Positions 1 through 10,601 of a DNA stretch of 64,000 nucleotides are shown here, piece by piece. Below the pieces are notes generated by a model, which did not search any database, was not told the DNA's origin, and was given only the letters and a program-made list of their open reading frames with translations. How positions within the stretch are numbered: the first letter of the stretch is position 1; each line of letters begins with the position of its first letter. Made by a program: the position numbers and the translations under genes. Source of the DNA: an uncultured Acidobacteriaceae bacterium (lineage in GTDB: Bacteria; Acidobacteriota; Terriglobia; Terriglobales; Acidobacteriaceae); contig CALFMO010000028.1 in NCBI GenBank assembly GCA_937879855.1, positions 62,001 through 126,000 on the forward strand. The letters run 5' to 3'.

Positions 1-126
1 AAAGAGGCCGAAGCGGGCAAGGTGAACGTTCGCACGCGCGGGAAAGAAAAGACGGAAGACATGCCGGCGGCGGAGTTCGTGGAGAAGATCGGGAAGCTGA
101 TCGAGGAGAAAAGGCCGGGAGTGTAG
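1..126 (+). CDS. thrS: Threonyl-tRNA synthetase, C-terminal end (partial)
   Basis: The first 41 codons of the window are open in frame 1 and stop at a TAG ending at 126. The peptide starts KEAEAGKVNVRTRGKEKTED and continues with a short acidic/basic helix. This matches the end of the class II anticodon-binding domain of threonyl-tRNA synthetases, where the strand 'G.VNVRTR' is followed by a final helix. The enzyme would charge tRNA-Thr in the cytoplasm. Only the tail is present, so the identification rests on a short segment. Other class II synthetases with the same anticodon-binding fold are possible but fit less well. Confidence 0.7.
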   Translation, partial: KEAEAGKVNVRTRGKEKTEDMPAAEFVEKIGKLIEEKRPGV

Positions 127-134
127 ATGCACAT

Positions 135-228
135 GTAGGGACGGCCGCCTCGGCTGTCCGGCGAGCGCCAGTTCGCCTCTTTTCTCCTATCCCACCGAAA
201 ACCTGACAGCCGAGGCGGCTGTCGCTAC
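135..228. repeat. GTAG...CTAC hairpin module, 24-bp inverted repeat
   Basis: Two 24-bp arms (135-158 and 205-228) are inverted copies of each other with two mismatches. Each contains the near-palindrome GACAGCCGCCTCGGCTGTC or its GACGG variant. The module begins GTAG and ends CTAC and fills the thrS-tilS gap. The right arm reappears exactly, in the opposite orientation, at 35477-35500. Confidence 0.8.
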
Positions 229-2064
229 GTGAGTTACCATGTTGCCGTGCAATCGCTGGCGGAGCGCGTGCTTTCGCACATTCGGCGGCAGGAACTGCTG
301 CGGCCCGGAGACCGCGTGGGTGTGGCCGTTTCTGGGGGGATCGATTCCGTCGCTCTCTTGCGGCTGTTGCTCGAGTTGCGTCACGAGTTGGGCGTTGTCC
401 TGTCGGTCGTGCATTTCAACCACAGGTTGCGCGGGGCGGAATCGGAAGCGGATCAGGAATTTGTGGCGAAGCTGGCTCGCGCGCACGATCTAGAATTTTA
501 TGTCGATGGTGACGATGTGGCGGAGCATGCTCGCGAGGAACGCGTCAGCGTGGAAACAGCAGCGCGCGAGTTGCGGTATGGATTCTTCCGGCATTTGCTC
601 GGTGAAGGTCGAACGGCTGACCCTCAGGGGCTAAAGCCCGCTCCCGAGGAGTTGCCTAACGGCGCGGCTGAAAGCCGCGCCCCTTCAAAGCTAGATTCCG
701 GATCAAAGAAGGATTCAGGATCAACCCCAGATTCAGCATCGAAGCCAGGTTCGGGATCAAAGCAAGGTTCAGGATCAACGCCAGACTCAGGATCGAACCC
801 AGATTCAGGATCGAACCCAGATATGGCCTCAAATGTGCATCCGCTCTCAAATTCGTCCCTAGCTTGTCTGGACAAGGTTGTTACCGGGCACACGCTCGAC
901 GATCAGGCGGAGACGGTGCTTATGCGCATTATTCGCGGCGCGGGGTTGCGGGGGCTGGGCGGCATTCATCCACGAATTGTGGTGGAAGACGATGACGGAG
1001 AAATCTCCGGAGAAATTGTGCGGCCACTGCTCACGACTCGCCGTCGCGAACTGGAGCAGTATCTCCAGCATGTCCGGCAACCCTGGCGCGAAGATTCGAC
1101 CAACATCGATGCACGGTTCACGCGCAACCGTGTTCGCAAGCTGGTTGTCCCGCTGCTGGAACAGGAATTTAATCCCGGCGTGGCGGAGAATCTTGCCGAA
1201 CTGGCGGAGATTGCGCGCGGCGAGGAAGATTACTGGGAGAACGAAATCTCGGGATGGCTGGGAACAACCGTCCATTGGTCGCAGCCGGACTGGGCCCGTG
1301 CCGCGTCGCAACAGCCCACTCTGGTTCAGATCGTGTCGCTGGGTAACCCGCCGGCGCAGGATTCTGATCTTCGTTCTGATCTCCGTTCAAACATCGACAA
1401 TGCACCCTGGCTCGTAATGAACGCGTCCGTGAGCCGGATGTGGTTTCTGGCCGAGCCGATCGCGGTGCAGCGCAGGCTGGTGAAGGCGATTGGCGAAAAC
1501 GCCCGGATCCCGTTGGAGTTTAAACACGTGGAAGAAATCCTGCGCATGGCAGCGGAGGACGATGCCTCTCGCAAGGAACTGGCGCTGCCGCTGGGCTGGA
1601 AGCTTTTACGGGAACCTGAGGAGTTGGTATTCGTAACTCCCGATTTGCGCGAGCCAGCGCCGCACGACTACGAGTACGAACTTCCCGTCCCAGGGCAGGT
1701 CACTGTTTACGAAGCAGGCTCGGCCATCGAGGCGAGGCATGTTCCAGCGGACGCGCAGCGGGGATATAATCCTGACCACCTCCTGGATGCGGAATCCCTG
1801 CCTGGACCGTTAAAGGTGAGGAACTGGCGTCCGGGAGACCGATTTTGGCCGGCCCATACGAAGTCCCCCAAGAAGATCAAAGAACTACTACAGGAACATC
1901 ATATTGCCCAGCCGGCGCGCAGGTTGTGGCCGGTAGTCGTCAGCGGAGATGTGATCGTGTGGATGCGCGGGTTTAACGCTCCTGCTAAACTTCGGGCAAA
2001 GCCGGGGCGAGCGGCGCTCCTGATCGTGGACATGCCCCTGGCAAGGCCGATGACGGAACATTGA
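229..2064 (+). CDS. tilS: tRNA(Ile)-lysidine synthase with an in-frame repeat insertion
   Basis: TilS attaches lysine to C34 of tRNA-Ile(CAU) so that it reads AUA; it acts in the cytoplasm. The ATP PP-loop SGGIDS is at residues 35-40 and the second conserved block TGHTLDDQAETV at about 219-230, followed by the TilS central and C-terminal domains (PGDRFWP near the end). At 611 aa it is longer than usual. Much of the excess is a Ser/Gly/Asp-rich stretch between about residues 128 and 213, encoded by two hairpins and eight 18-bp tandem units. The insertion falls between two conserved blocks of the N-terminal domain and keeps the frame. The start is GTG 229, at the edge of an upstream repeat; GTG 247 is a plausible alternative. 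The order tilS-hpt-ftsH is conserved in many bacteria and supports the call. Confidence 0.93.
   Translation: MSYHVAVQSLAERVLSHIRRQELLRPGDRVGVAVSGGIDSVALLRLLLELRHELGVVLSVVHFNHRLRGAESEADQEFVAKLARAHDLEFYVDGDDVAEHAREERVSVETAARELRYGFFRHLLGEGRTADPQGLKPAPEELPNGAAESRAPSKLDSGSKKDSGSTPDSASKPGSGSKQGSGSTPDSGSNPDSGSNPDMASNVHPLSNSSLACLDKVVTGHTLDDQAETVLMRIIRGAGLRGLGGIHPRIVVEDDDGEISGEIVRPLLTTRRRELEQYLQHVRQPWREDSTNIDARFTRNRVRKLVVPLLEQEFNPGVAENLAELAEIARGEEDYWENEISGWLGTTVHWSQPDWARAASQQPTLVQIVSLGNPPAQDSDLRSDLRSNIDNAPWLVMNASVSRMWFLAEPIAVQRRLVKAIGENARIPLEFKHVEEILRMAAEDDASRKELALPLGWKLLREPEELVFVTPDLREPAPHDYEYELPVPGQVTVYEAGSAIEARHVPADAQRGYNPDHLLDAESLPGPLKVRNWRPGDRFWPAHTKSPKKIKELLQEHHIAQPARRLWPVVVSGDVIVWMRGFNAPAKLRAKPGRAALLIVDMPLARPMTEH
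628..681. repeat. Two GC-rich hairpins inside tilS
   Basis: GGGCTAAAGCCC (628-639) is a perfect hairpin. A second hairpin with 9-bp stem GGCGCGGCT/AGCCGCGCC and loop GAA lies at 661-681. Both look like intergenic REP-type hairpins, yet they sit in the tilS reading frame and are translated. Confidence 0.75.
694..837 (+). repeat. 18-bp tandem repeat, eight units, in tilS
   Basis: Eight consecutive 18-bp units with consensus GATTCAGGATCAAACCCA cover 694-837. They are in frame with tilS and encode the six-residue motif DSGS(K/T/N)P, with variants GSGSKQ, DSASKP and DMASNV, at residues 156-203. The multiple-of-three period keeps the host gene open. Confidence 0.9.
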
Positions 2065-2096
2065 CCGGCGCCGTGCCGGGGAGGCACGCAAATTTC

Positions 2097-2603
2097 ATGA
2101 ATCCGAGAGTCGAGCCCCTTCGACAGATCATCAGCGCAGAGCAGATTCAGAAGCGAGTCAAGGAATTGGGCCGGCAAATTTCCGACGACTACGAGGGGCA
2201 GACGGTCCAGATGCTGGCGGTGCTGGAAAATGCCTTCATGTTTATGGCCGACTTGGTGCGGGCGGTCGACGTGCCGGTCATCTGCCAGTTTATCAAGCCC
2301 AAGTACAGCCGCAGCCAGGGCGGTTCCGCCAGCGAGGTCATGGAAATTTTCTTCAGCCACGAGCCGGATATTCGGGGGCAGCACATTCTGCTGGTCGAGG
2401 GACTGGTGCATTCCGGTGTGACCAGCGAGTTCCTGATGAGCGATCTGCGGGCTCGCGGCGCAAGCTCGGTGAAGTTGGTGACCTTGGCCGACCGGCAGGC
2501 AGCGCGCCGGGTCTCACTGCAGCCGGATTATTTTGGTTTTCTGGTGGATGAGACGTTTTCTGGTGGGCTACGGTTTGGGAGCGGTAGAGCAGACCAATCG
2601 TAA
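2097..2603 (+). CDS. hpt: Hypoxanthine phosphoribosyltransferase-like protein, frameshifted near the 3' end
   Basis: Purine phosphoribosyltransferase family. It starts at ATG 2097 (MNPRVEPL). The core folds like HPRT: an 'ENAFMFMADL' helix, the strand-loop FIKPKYSRSQGG, then HILLVEGLVHSGVTSEFL where the PRPP loop belongs, and PDYFGF. The current frame ends at 2603 with an unrelated tail (SGGLRFGSGRADQS). Removing one T from the TTTT run at 2556-2559 restores the family ending VGYGLG...NRNLPYLAAAN and a stop at 2649. The two acidic residues of the canonical PRPP motif (VEDIIDTG) are Gly and His here, so activity is doubtful even without the frameshift. It lies between tilS and ftsH as in many genomes. 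It may be a pseudogene, an assembly error, or a divergent paralogue. Confidence 0.8.
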   Translation: MNPRVEPLRQIISAEQIQKRVKELGRQISDDYEGQTVQMLAVLENAFMFMADLVRAVDVPVICQFIKPKYSRSQGGSASEVMEIFFSHEPDIRGQHILLVEGLVHSGVTSEFLMSDLRARGASSVKLVTLADRQAARRVSLQPDYFGFLVDETFSGGLRFGSGRADQS

Positions 2604-2809
2604 TCTACCCTACTTGGCGGCGGCAAATCCAAGGCTGCCAGCCACTTAAGTCATATCACGACAAACGCGCCTTTTTGCCGAAGAAAATGTAGAATAAAGA
2701 TCTCAATAAGGATTTCTACCATCGAAAGTCGCGGAAGGGCATCTAATCGCTGTAGGAGCCTCGGGGGTTGGTGTAGGCAATCTCCGATTGCGAACTGAGG
2801 AGTTTCTAG

Positions 2810-4723
2810 GTGAATTCAACTGTAAAGACCGTATTGTTCTGGCTGCTGATCGGTATCTCGGCCCTGCTGCTTTGGGAAGTGGTGAAGGGCGCCCGCGACG
2901 GCCAGAAAGACAAAGAAGTCAACGTTACGCAGTTCATGAGCGACGTGGACCAGAATAACGTTCGCGAGATCACGGTCAACGGGATGGAAGTGCGCGGCAA
3001 GTACCGCGATGGCTCCTCATTCCATACCACCGCTCCCAGCAACTACTTCACTCCCGAAATGCTCAAGAACCTGCAGGGCAAAGGTGTTCTCATCACCTTC
3101 CGCGACATCAACAGCGGAAGCTTGCCGCTGCAACTGCTTGGCACATGGGCTCCTTTGATTCTGCTGGGCGCGTTGTGGTTCTTCATGATCCGGCAGATGC
3201 AGACCGGCGGGAATAAGGCGCTGTCGTTTGGCAAGAGCCGGGCGCGGTTGCTCTCCATGCAGCAGAAGAAAGTCACGTTCAAAGACGTGGCTGGCGTGGA
3301 AGAAGCCAAAGAAGAACTGCGCGAGATTATTGAGTTTCTGCGCGAGGCGCAGAAGTTCCAGAAGTTGGGTGGACGCATTCCCAAAGGCGTGCTGCTGGTC
3401 GGGCCTCCCGGAACCGGTAAGACGCTGCTGGCCCGCGCGGTTGCGGGCGAGGCGAATGTTCCCTTCTTCTCGATATCGGGCTCAGACTTCGTAGAGATGT
3501 TTGTCGGAGTAGGTGCCAGCCGCGTGCGCGATCTCTTTGAGCAGGGCAAGAAGAATGCTCCCTGCATCATTTTCATCGACGAAATCGATGCCGTCGGACG
3601 TCATCGCGGCGCCGGCTTGGGCGGTGGACACGACGAGCGTGAGCAGACTTTGAACCAGTTGCTGGTCGAAATGGACGGCTTCGAATCGAACGAAGGCGTC
3701 ATCCTGATGGCGGCGACGAACCGTCCAGACGTGCTGGACCCCGCGCTGCTGCGGCCGGGCCGTTTTGACCGGCGCGTGGTAGTGAGCCGTCCGGATGTGC
3801 GCGGACGCGAGGAAATTCTTCGCGTACACACTCGCAAAATTCCCCTGGCGGAAGATGTCGATCTCTCCGTGTTGGCTCGCGGGACACCGGGATTCTCTGG
3901 TGCAGACCTCGCAAACATGGTCAACGAAGCTGCTTTGGCCGCAGCCCGGCAGAACCGCAAGGCTGTTCTCCAATACGACTTCGAGTTGGCGAAAGACAAA
4001 GTTCTGATGGGGGTGGAGCGCAAGTCGCTGCTGCTCACTGATGAGGAGAAGAAGAATACGGCGTACCACGAGGCGGGCCATGCGCTCGTCGCGGCGAAGA
4101 TGCCGAACTCTGATCCGCTACACAAGGTCACGATCATTCCGCGCGGCATGGCGCTGGGCGTCACCATGCAGTTGCCCATCGACGACCGCCATAACTACTA
4201 CAAGAACTATCTGGAAACCGAGATCGCCATTCTGATGGGCGGGCGCATCGCGGAAGAGCTATTCCTCAACTGCATGAGCACCGGCGCGGGCAACGACATT
4301 GAGCGGGCCACGGAAATGGCGCGCAAGATGGTATGCGAATGGGGCATGAGCGATCTGGGCCCGATGACCTTCGGCAAGAAGGAAGAACAAATCTTCCTGG
4401 GCCGCGAAATCGCGCAACACCGCGATTACAGCGAGGACACCGCGATCAAGATCGATCAGGAAGTCCGCAAGCTGGTAAACAAGGGATACACCACGGCGAA
4501 GCAGCTTCTGTCGGACAATCGTGACGTGCTCGAGCGGATTGCCCGGGCGCTGATCGAGCGCGAAGTTCTGGATGCCAACGAGATCAAGATGCTCGTCGAA
4601 GGCCAGGAACTGCCGCCAGTTCAGCCGCCGCCGTCGTCCAAAGATGACGGTGTGCAGCACGTCATAAAACCGGAGTTGCAACCGGGACGCGCCAAAGGCG
4701 GGGAACGGCCGGCAACCGCGTAA
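2810..4723 (+). CDS. ftsH: ATP-dependent zinc metalloprotease FtsH
   Basis: Membrane-anchored AAA+ protease that degrades membrane and short-lived cytoplasmic proteins. The 637 aa carry two membrane segments (about residues 7-24 and 108-128) flanking an extracytoplasmic domain. Then come Walker A GPPGTGKT (198-205), Walker B IIFIDEID, the second region of homology NRPDVLDPALLRPGRFDR, and the zinc site HEAGH (420-424). The third zinc ligand is probably the Asp in GAGNDIERAT. Length and order are standard. The start is GTG 2810 with a GAGGAG ribosome site about 7 nt upstream. The gene follows tilS-hpt and is closed by a strong terminator. Confidence 0.98.
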   Translation: MNSTVKTVLFWLLIGISALLLWEVVKGARDGQKDKEVNVTQFMSDVDQNNVREITVNGMEVRGKYRDGSSFHTTAPSNYFTPEMLKNLQGKGVLITFRDINSGSLPLQLLGTWAPLILLGALWFFMIRQMQTGGNKALSFGKSRARLLSMQQKKVTFKDVAGVEEAKEELREIIEFLREAQKFQKLGGRIPKGVLLVGPPGTGKTLLARAVAGEANVPFFSISGSDFVEMFVGVGASRVRDLFEQGKKNAPCIIFIDEIDAVGRHRGAGLGGGHDEREQTLNQLLVEMDGFESNEGVILMAATNRPDVLDPALLRPGRFDRRVVVSRPDVRGREEILRVHTRKIPLAEDVDLSVLARGTPGFSGADLANMVNEAALAAARQNRKAVLQYDFELAKDKVLMGVERKSLLLTDEEKKNTAYHEAGHALVAAKMPNSDPLHKVTIIPRGMALGVTMQLPIDDRHNYYKNYLETEIAILMGGRIAEELFLNCMSTGAGNDIERATEMARKMVCEWGMSDLGPMTFGKKEEQIFLGREIAQHRDYSEDTAIKIDQEVRKLVNKGYTTAKQLLSDNRDVLERIARALIEREVLDANEIKMLVEGQELPPVQPPPSSKDDGVQHVIKPELQPGRAKGGERPATA

Positions 4724-4747
4724 AGCAAACTCTAAGCTACTCAAACA

Positions 4748-4777
4748 GGGCGGCCTCAGGGCCGCCCTAAGTTTTTT
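4748..4777 (+). terminator. Rho-independent terminator of ftsH
   Basis: An 8-bp perfect stem GGGCGGCC/GGCCGCCC (4748-4755 and 4760-4767) with loop TCAG is followed by AAG and six T (4772-4777), 24 nt after the ftsH stop codon. Confidence 0.9.
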
Positions 4778-4899
4778 GTAGCGCCTGCATCCTTTCGGCC
4801 TCGCTCAGGGAAGCTCCGCCAATTGTCGCGAGGGCGATTCGCTATCGCAGCGGCGGGCGAGGACGCCCGCCGGACAGCCGCCGGGGACGGCGGCGCTAC
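4778..4899. repeat. GTAG...CTAC hairpin module in the ftsH-gyrB gap
   Basis: The module is bounded by inverted ends GTAGCGCC (4778-4785) and GGCGCTAC (4892-4899). Inside are the hairpin CGGCGGGCG/CGCCCGCCG (4851-4872) and ACAGCCGCC...GGCGGCGCTAC. It begins immediately after the T run of the ftsH terminator. Between 4900 and 5172 only the gyrB promoter was recognised. Confidence 0.65.
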
Positions 4900-5001
4900 A
4901 TTCGCGCTTCCCATTAGATTTCGGCCTATCAATCGTCCCAAAACGGCCCTAATTACTCACTCGATTCGGCTCTTTTCTGGGGCGCCAGCAGCCCGAGTTT
5001 A

Positions 5002-5010
5002 TGGTATAAT
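5002..5010 (+). promoter_or_regulatory. Extended -10 promoter, candidate for gyrB
   Basis: TGGTATAAT is a perfect TATAAT preceded by the TGn extension. No good -35 box is visible, which fits an extended -10 promoter. It lies about 165 nt before the gyrB ATG, leaving a long AT-rich leader. Confidence 0.55.
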
Positions 5011-5172
5011 TTATCCAGTTATAAAATGACCCTAAGTATTAAGAATTTCAATAACTTGAAGTCTTTTTGCTTGGGGATTTTGAGCGCTTTTGTCGAGACA
5101 ATTTTCCAGCCGAATTCTAGGGATTCGCGGTAACAAGTTAGCAGAAAAATCGGGACATTTTCGCGGAGCGGA

Positions 5173-7809
<2,637 letters not shown>

Positions 7810-7840
7810 CCACGGATCTTCACGGATTCACACGGATAAG
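7810..7840. repeat. CACGGAT repeat, copy 1
   Basis: CCACGGATCTTCACGGATTC followed by ACACGGATAAG: three spaced copies of CACGGAT. A related copy in inverse orientation lies at about 10558-10594, so this is a short dispersed repeat. Confidence 0.55.
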
Positions 7841-7846
7841 AAATCA

Positions 7847-7871
7847 GGGCGGCCCTCGGGTCGCCCATTTT
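7847..7871 (+). terminator. Probable terminator of gyrB
   Basis: Stem GGGCGGCCC/GGGTCGCCC (7847-7855 and 7858-7866, one G-T pair, 2-nt loop) followed by ATTTTA, 37 nt after the gyrB stop. The T run is short. The stem resembles the ftsH terminator. Confidence 0.6.
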
Positions 7872-7911
7872 ATCTTGGGGCGCATGCGTTCACGGCTTAC
7901 AATGTGCCGTT

Positions 7912-9255
7912 ATGAATGGGCTGCGCCACGCTTGTTGTCTCCTATCGCTCGCGATTCTGACTGGCTCATCGTTTGCTGTTGATCCCTCCCCCGCTCCCAC
8001 TCCTCCGATGGGCTGGAACAGTTGGGACTCTTACGGCACTACAGTGCGCGAACAGCAAGTCAAGGCCAATGCCGACTGGATGGCCGAACATCTTGCGAAG
8101 TATGGATGGAAGTACGTCGTGGTCGACATCCAGTGGTACGAGCCCAACGCGCAGGGACACGACTATGCGCCGGGTGCGGCCCTCATCATGGACGAATACG
8201 GGCGCCTTCTCCCCGCCGTCAACCGCTTCCCTTCGTCGGCGAACGGCGCTGGTTTCAAGCCGCTGGCCGATTATGTTCACGGCAAGGGATTGAAGTTCGG
8301 CATCCACATCATGCGCGGCATTCCGCGGCAGGCGGTCGAGCGCAATCTTCCGATCAAAGGAACGCCGTACCACGCAGCCGACGTCGCTGACAAAGACAAC
8401 CCGTGCCGCTGGAATCCTGACATGTGGGGCGTCGACACCACCAAGCCGGGAGCGCAGGCCTACTACGATTCGATTGCCGAGTTATACGCGTCGTGGGGCG
8501 TCGATTTCATCAAGGCGGACGATATGGGGAGCCACCTGTATCAGCCAGCCGAGATAAAAGCGCTGAGTCAGGCGATTCGCAAGACCGGGCGCTCCATGGT
8601 GCTGAGCATTTCCCCCGGTCCGGCGCCGGTTTCGGAAGCGGAGTTCTTCGAGAAGTATGCCCAGATGTGGCGGATCTCGGATGATTTCTGGGATGACTGG
8701 AAGCTGCTGCGTCGGCAGTTCGACTACACGCGCGATTGGGCGCCATTTGTGGGCAAGGACGAAACGTGGCCGGACGCCGACATGCTCCCTCTGGGCAAGC
8801 TGCGAGTGACCGCCAAGGAAGGCGGGGGCACGCCAACAAAGTTCACGCCGGACGAGCAGCAGACTGTGATGACGTTGTGGAGCATTTTTCGTTCACCGTT
8901 GATTTTCGGCGGTGACCTGCCCAGTAACGACTCCGCGACTACCGCCCTGATCACGAATGAAGAAGTCTTGCAGGTCGACCAGAACAGTCACGGCGGACAC
9001 GAAGTGCTCGAGCGTGGCAATATCCGCGCCTGGGTTGCGGACGGCGCGAAAGCCGGGGAGCGATACGTAGCCGTATTTAATCTGGGCGAGGCGGAGGAGA
9101 ATGTCAGCCTGCGATGGCCGGAGTTGGGGATTGACGCGCAAACCGTCCAGGTGCGCGACCTTTGGCAGCACCGCGCACTCGAATCAACCGATGGAATACA
9201 CGTGCGTCTCAGACCGCACGCATCTGTTTTATACGGTCTTCAATTATCGAAGTAA
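7912..9255 (+). CDS. Secreted alpha-galactosidase, GH27 family
   Basis: Predicted to remove terminal alpha-galactosyl residues (or beta-L-arabinopyranosyl, both occur in GH27) from oligo- or polysaccharides outside the cytoplasm. The 447 aa start with a signal peptide (about 1-22). The family opening PTPPMGWNSWDSYGTT follows, then the (beta/alpha)8 barrel. VDFIKADD places the nucleophile at Asp203, and WRISDDFWDDW supplies the acid/base Asp257 or Asp258. A beta-sandwich C-terminal domain ends the protein. It is monocistronic, 102 nt after gyrB, and converges on the UvrC-like gene. Together with the glucosidase at 15.9 kb and the transporters at 21-25 kb it suggests plant or microbial polysaccharide use. 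Confidence 0.9.
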   Translation: MNGLRHACCLLSLAILTGSSFAVDPSPAPTPPMGWNSWDSYGTTVREQQVKANADWMAEHLAKYGWKYVVVDIQWYEPNAQGHDYAPGAALIMDEYGRLLPAVNRFPSSANGAGFKPLADYVHGKGLKFGIHIMRGIPRQAVERNLPIKGTPYHAADVADKDNPCRWNPDMWGVDTTKPGAQAYYDSIAELYASWGVDFIKADDMGSHLYQPAEIKALSQAIRKTGRSMVLSISPGPAPVSEAEFFEKYAQMWRISDDFWDDWKLLRRQFDYTRDWAPFVGKDETWPDADMLPLGKLRVTAKEGGGTPTKFTPDEQQTVMTLWSIFRSPLIFGGDLPSNDSATTALITNEEVLQVDQNSHGGHEVLERGNIRAWVADGAKAGERYVAVFNLGEAEENVSLRWPELGIDAQTVQVRDLWQHRALESTDGIHVRLRPHASVLYGLQLSK

Positions 9256-9271
9256 TCAAATGCCGAAGAGG

Positions 9272-9331
9272 TTCGTCTTTGCGTTCTCTGCGCGCCCTCA
9301 GCGATCTCTGCGGTTCAGGCTGTTGCTTTTT
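9272..9331. repeat. CTCTGCG-type intergenic repeat
   Basis: Between the convergent GH27 and UvrC-like genes, the text GTTCGTCTTTGCGTTCTCTG and the following GATCTCTGCGGTT carry repeated CTCTGCG words. This resembles the simple repeats found between genes of many soil bacteria. No T-rich terminator is evident apart from a TTGCTTTTTT run in the UvrC-like 3' region. Confidence 0.4.
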
Positions 9332-10507
9332 TCAAGGCAGTCGATGTCCCGGTGTCTCGGGACATTGACTGGCATCCAACTCCGGCTTCTCTCCCCGAAA
9401 GACACGCGAGATGCCGCGCACGATGCGGCGCATGGGCAGTTCGCGTTTGGCATCGGCGAAAAAGATTTCCCCGATTCGCGTGCCGCGGTAGTACCAACGC
9501 TTGAGCAGAGCGAGGTGCTCCATGGTCTCCAGCGCTCCTCCTGTCTTCTCGGAGGGCAATGAATCCAACGCCGCCTGCACCCGCGATTCCATAGATTGGG
9601 ACTTTGTATGTTCCGCAGGCTGGATGGCAAACTGAATCGGTCCACAGATTTTTCCCAAGTCGATGCGAAAGAACGCGACCGAGCCCGCGATATGACTTGG
9701 CTGAATCATCAACGCCGAGAGGTGGTCGAGCCGTTGCACGATCTCCGGTAGCTGGCTCAGCATGGGCTTTAGCTTCTCCACGCGCGCGTGAATCGCAGCT
9801 GCCTCTTCAAAGGCAAGTCTGCCCGATGCGGCTTCGCGTTCGGCGGAAAGCTCCCGCGTCAGAGAATCGCCGCCGGAATCAAAATAGGCCCGCACCCTGT
9901 TTATCTCGGCGGCATATTCCTCATCGCTGCAGCCCTTGAAACATGGCGCCAGGCACATTTTCATCTCAGAATAAATGCATCCGGGGAATTTCGGATCGGG
10001 ATGCAAATCGTCGACGCACCGCCGCATCTTGAAGAAGTCGAGCGAATCGTTCATGAACTTCTCAGCAGCGATCCGGGAAACAAACGGCCCATAGTAGAGC
10101 GAACGCCGGCCCAGCCGGCCCAGCCGCGTCGTAATGGATGCTCGCGGATATTCGTTTTCGAGATGTAGCTTCACCAGGGGCGCGAAGCGGAAACGCAGCC
10201 GGCTCTGATAAGTTTTAGGAAACGTCGCCCGCAGGACGCTGTAGAGCAGGAATCCAGATTCGAAGTCGGAGCCAGTAGGCGCGTACTCGATCACGCGCAC
10301 CCGATCGCGCAGGTTCAGCTTTTTTGTCCGCTCGGCCACCGGCCCCAGCAACCGCTGCAGCCGCCGTCGCAGATTCGCCGTCTTGGTGACGTATGGCTCG
10401 GCCAGCGCATCCGCTCCTCTCAGCAGAAACACCGCTGGGGCTGCGGGGACTGCGGCGAATACTTCCGCATCCCGTTCGGCCGCGAACTCGAGGCGCTCAG
10501 TCAGCAC
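9332..10507 (-). CDS. UvrC-like protein with degenerate GIY-YIG domain, no RNase H domain
   Basis: 391 aa, aligning with the N-terminal half of UvrC. Residues 24-50 (AVFLLRG...YVTKTANLRRR) correspond to the GIY-YIG motif. The YVG glycine is Thr, and the catalytic Glu of the LLLE block is replaced (FLLYS, 86-90), so incision activity is unlikely. The UvrC cysteine cluster is intact (Cys164, Cys177, Cys185, Cys189), with one more Cys at 193. A UVR motif (REAASGRLAFEEAAAIHARV, about 224-243) could contact UvrB. The 5'-incision RNase H-like and HhH domains of true UvrC are missing; the last 140 residues are of unknown fold. Function is unknown: perhaps a UvrB-binding regulator or an orphan repair factor. 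Confidence 0.75.
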   Translation of the reverse strand: MLTERLEFAAERDAEVFAAVPAAPAVFLLRGADALAEPYVTKTANLRRRLQRLLGPVAERTKKLNLRDRVRVIEYAPTGSDFESGFLLYSVLRATFPKTYQSRLRFRFAPLVKLHLENEYPRASITTRLGRLGRRSLYYGPFVSRIAAEKFMNDSLDFFKMRRCVDDLHPDPKFPGCIYSEMKMCLAPCFKGCSDEEYAAEINRVRAYFDSGGDSLTRELSAEREAASGRLAFEEAAAIHARVEKLKPMLSQLPEIVQRLDHLSALMIQPSHIAGSVAFFRIDLGKICGPIQFAIQPAEHTKSQSMESRVQAALDSLPSEKTGGALETMEHLALLKRWYYRGTRIGEIFFADAKRELPMRRIVRGISRVFRGEKPELDASQCPETPGHRLP

Positions 10508-10557
10508 AAGTCAATTCTAGTTGGATTGACCAGGAAACACCGACCTTACGGATTTCA

Positions 10558-10594
10558 TTTATTTGATCCGTCTGAATCCGTGTTGATCCGTGGC
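10558..10594. repeat. CACGGAT repeat, copy 2 (inverse)
   Basis: On the minus strand this reads GCCACGGATCAACACGGATT then CAGACGGATCAAATAAATG. It matches the start of the 7810-7840 repeat with a few changes. It lies between the UvrC-like gene and the 3' end of the DnaC-like gene. Confidence 0.5.
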
Positions 10595-10601
10595 AAAAGA
10601 A

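Noticed and set aside
694..837. CRISPR array in tilS
   Set aside because: Units are 18 bp, adjacent without spacers and in frame; this is a minisatellite.
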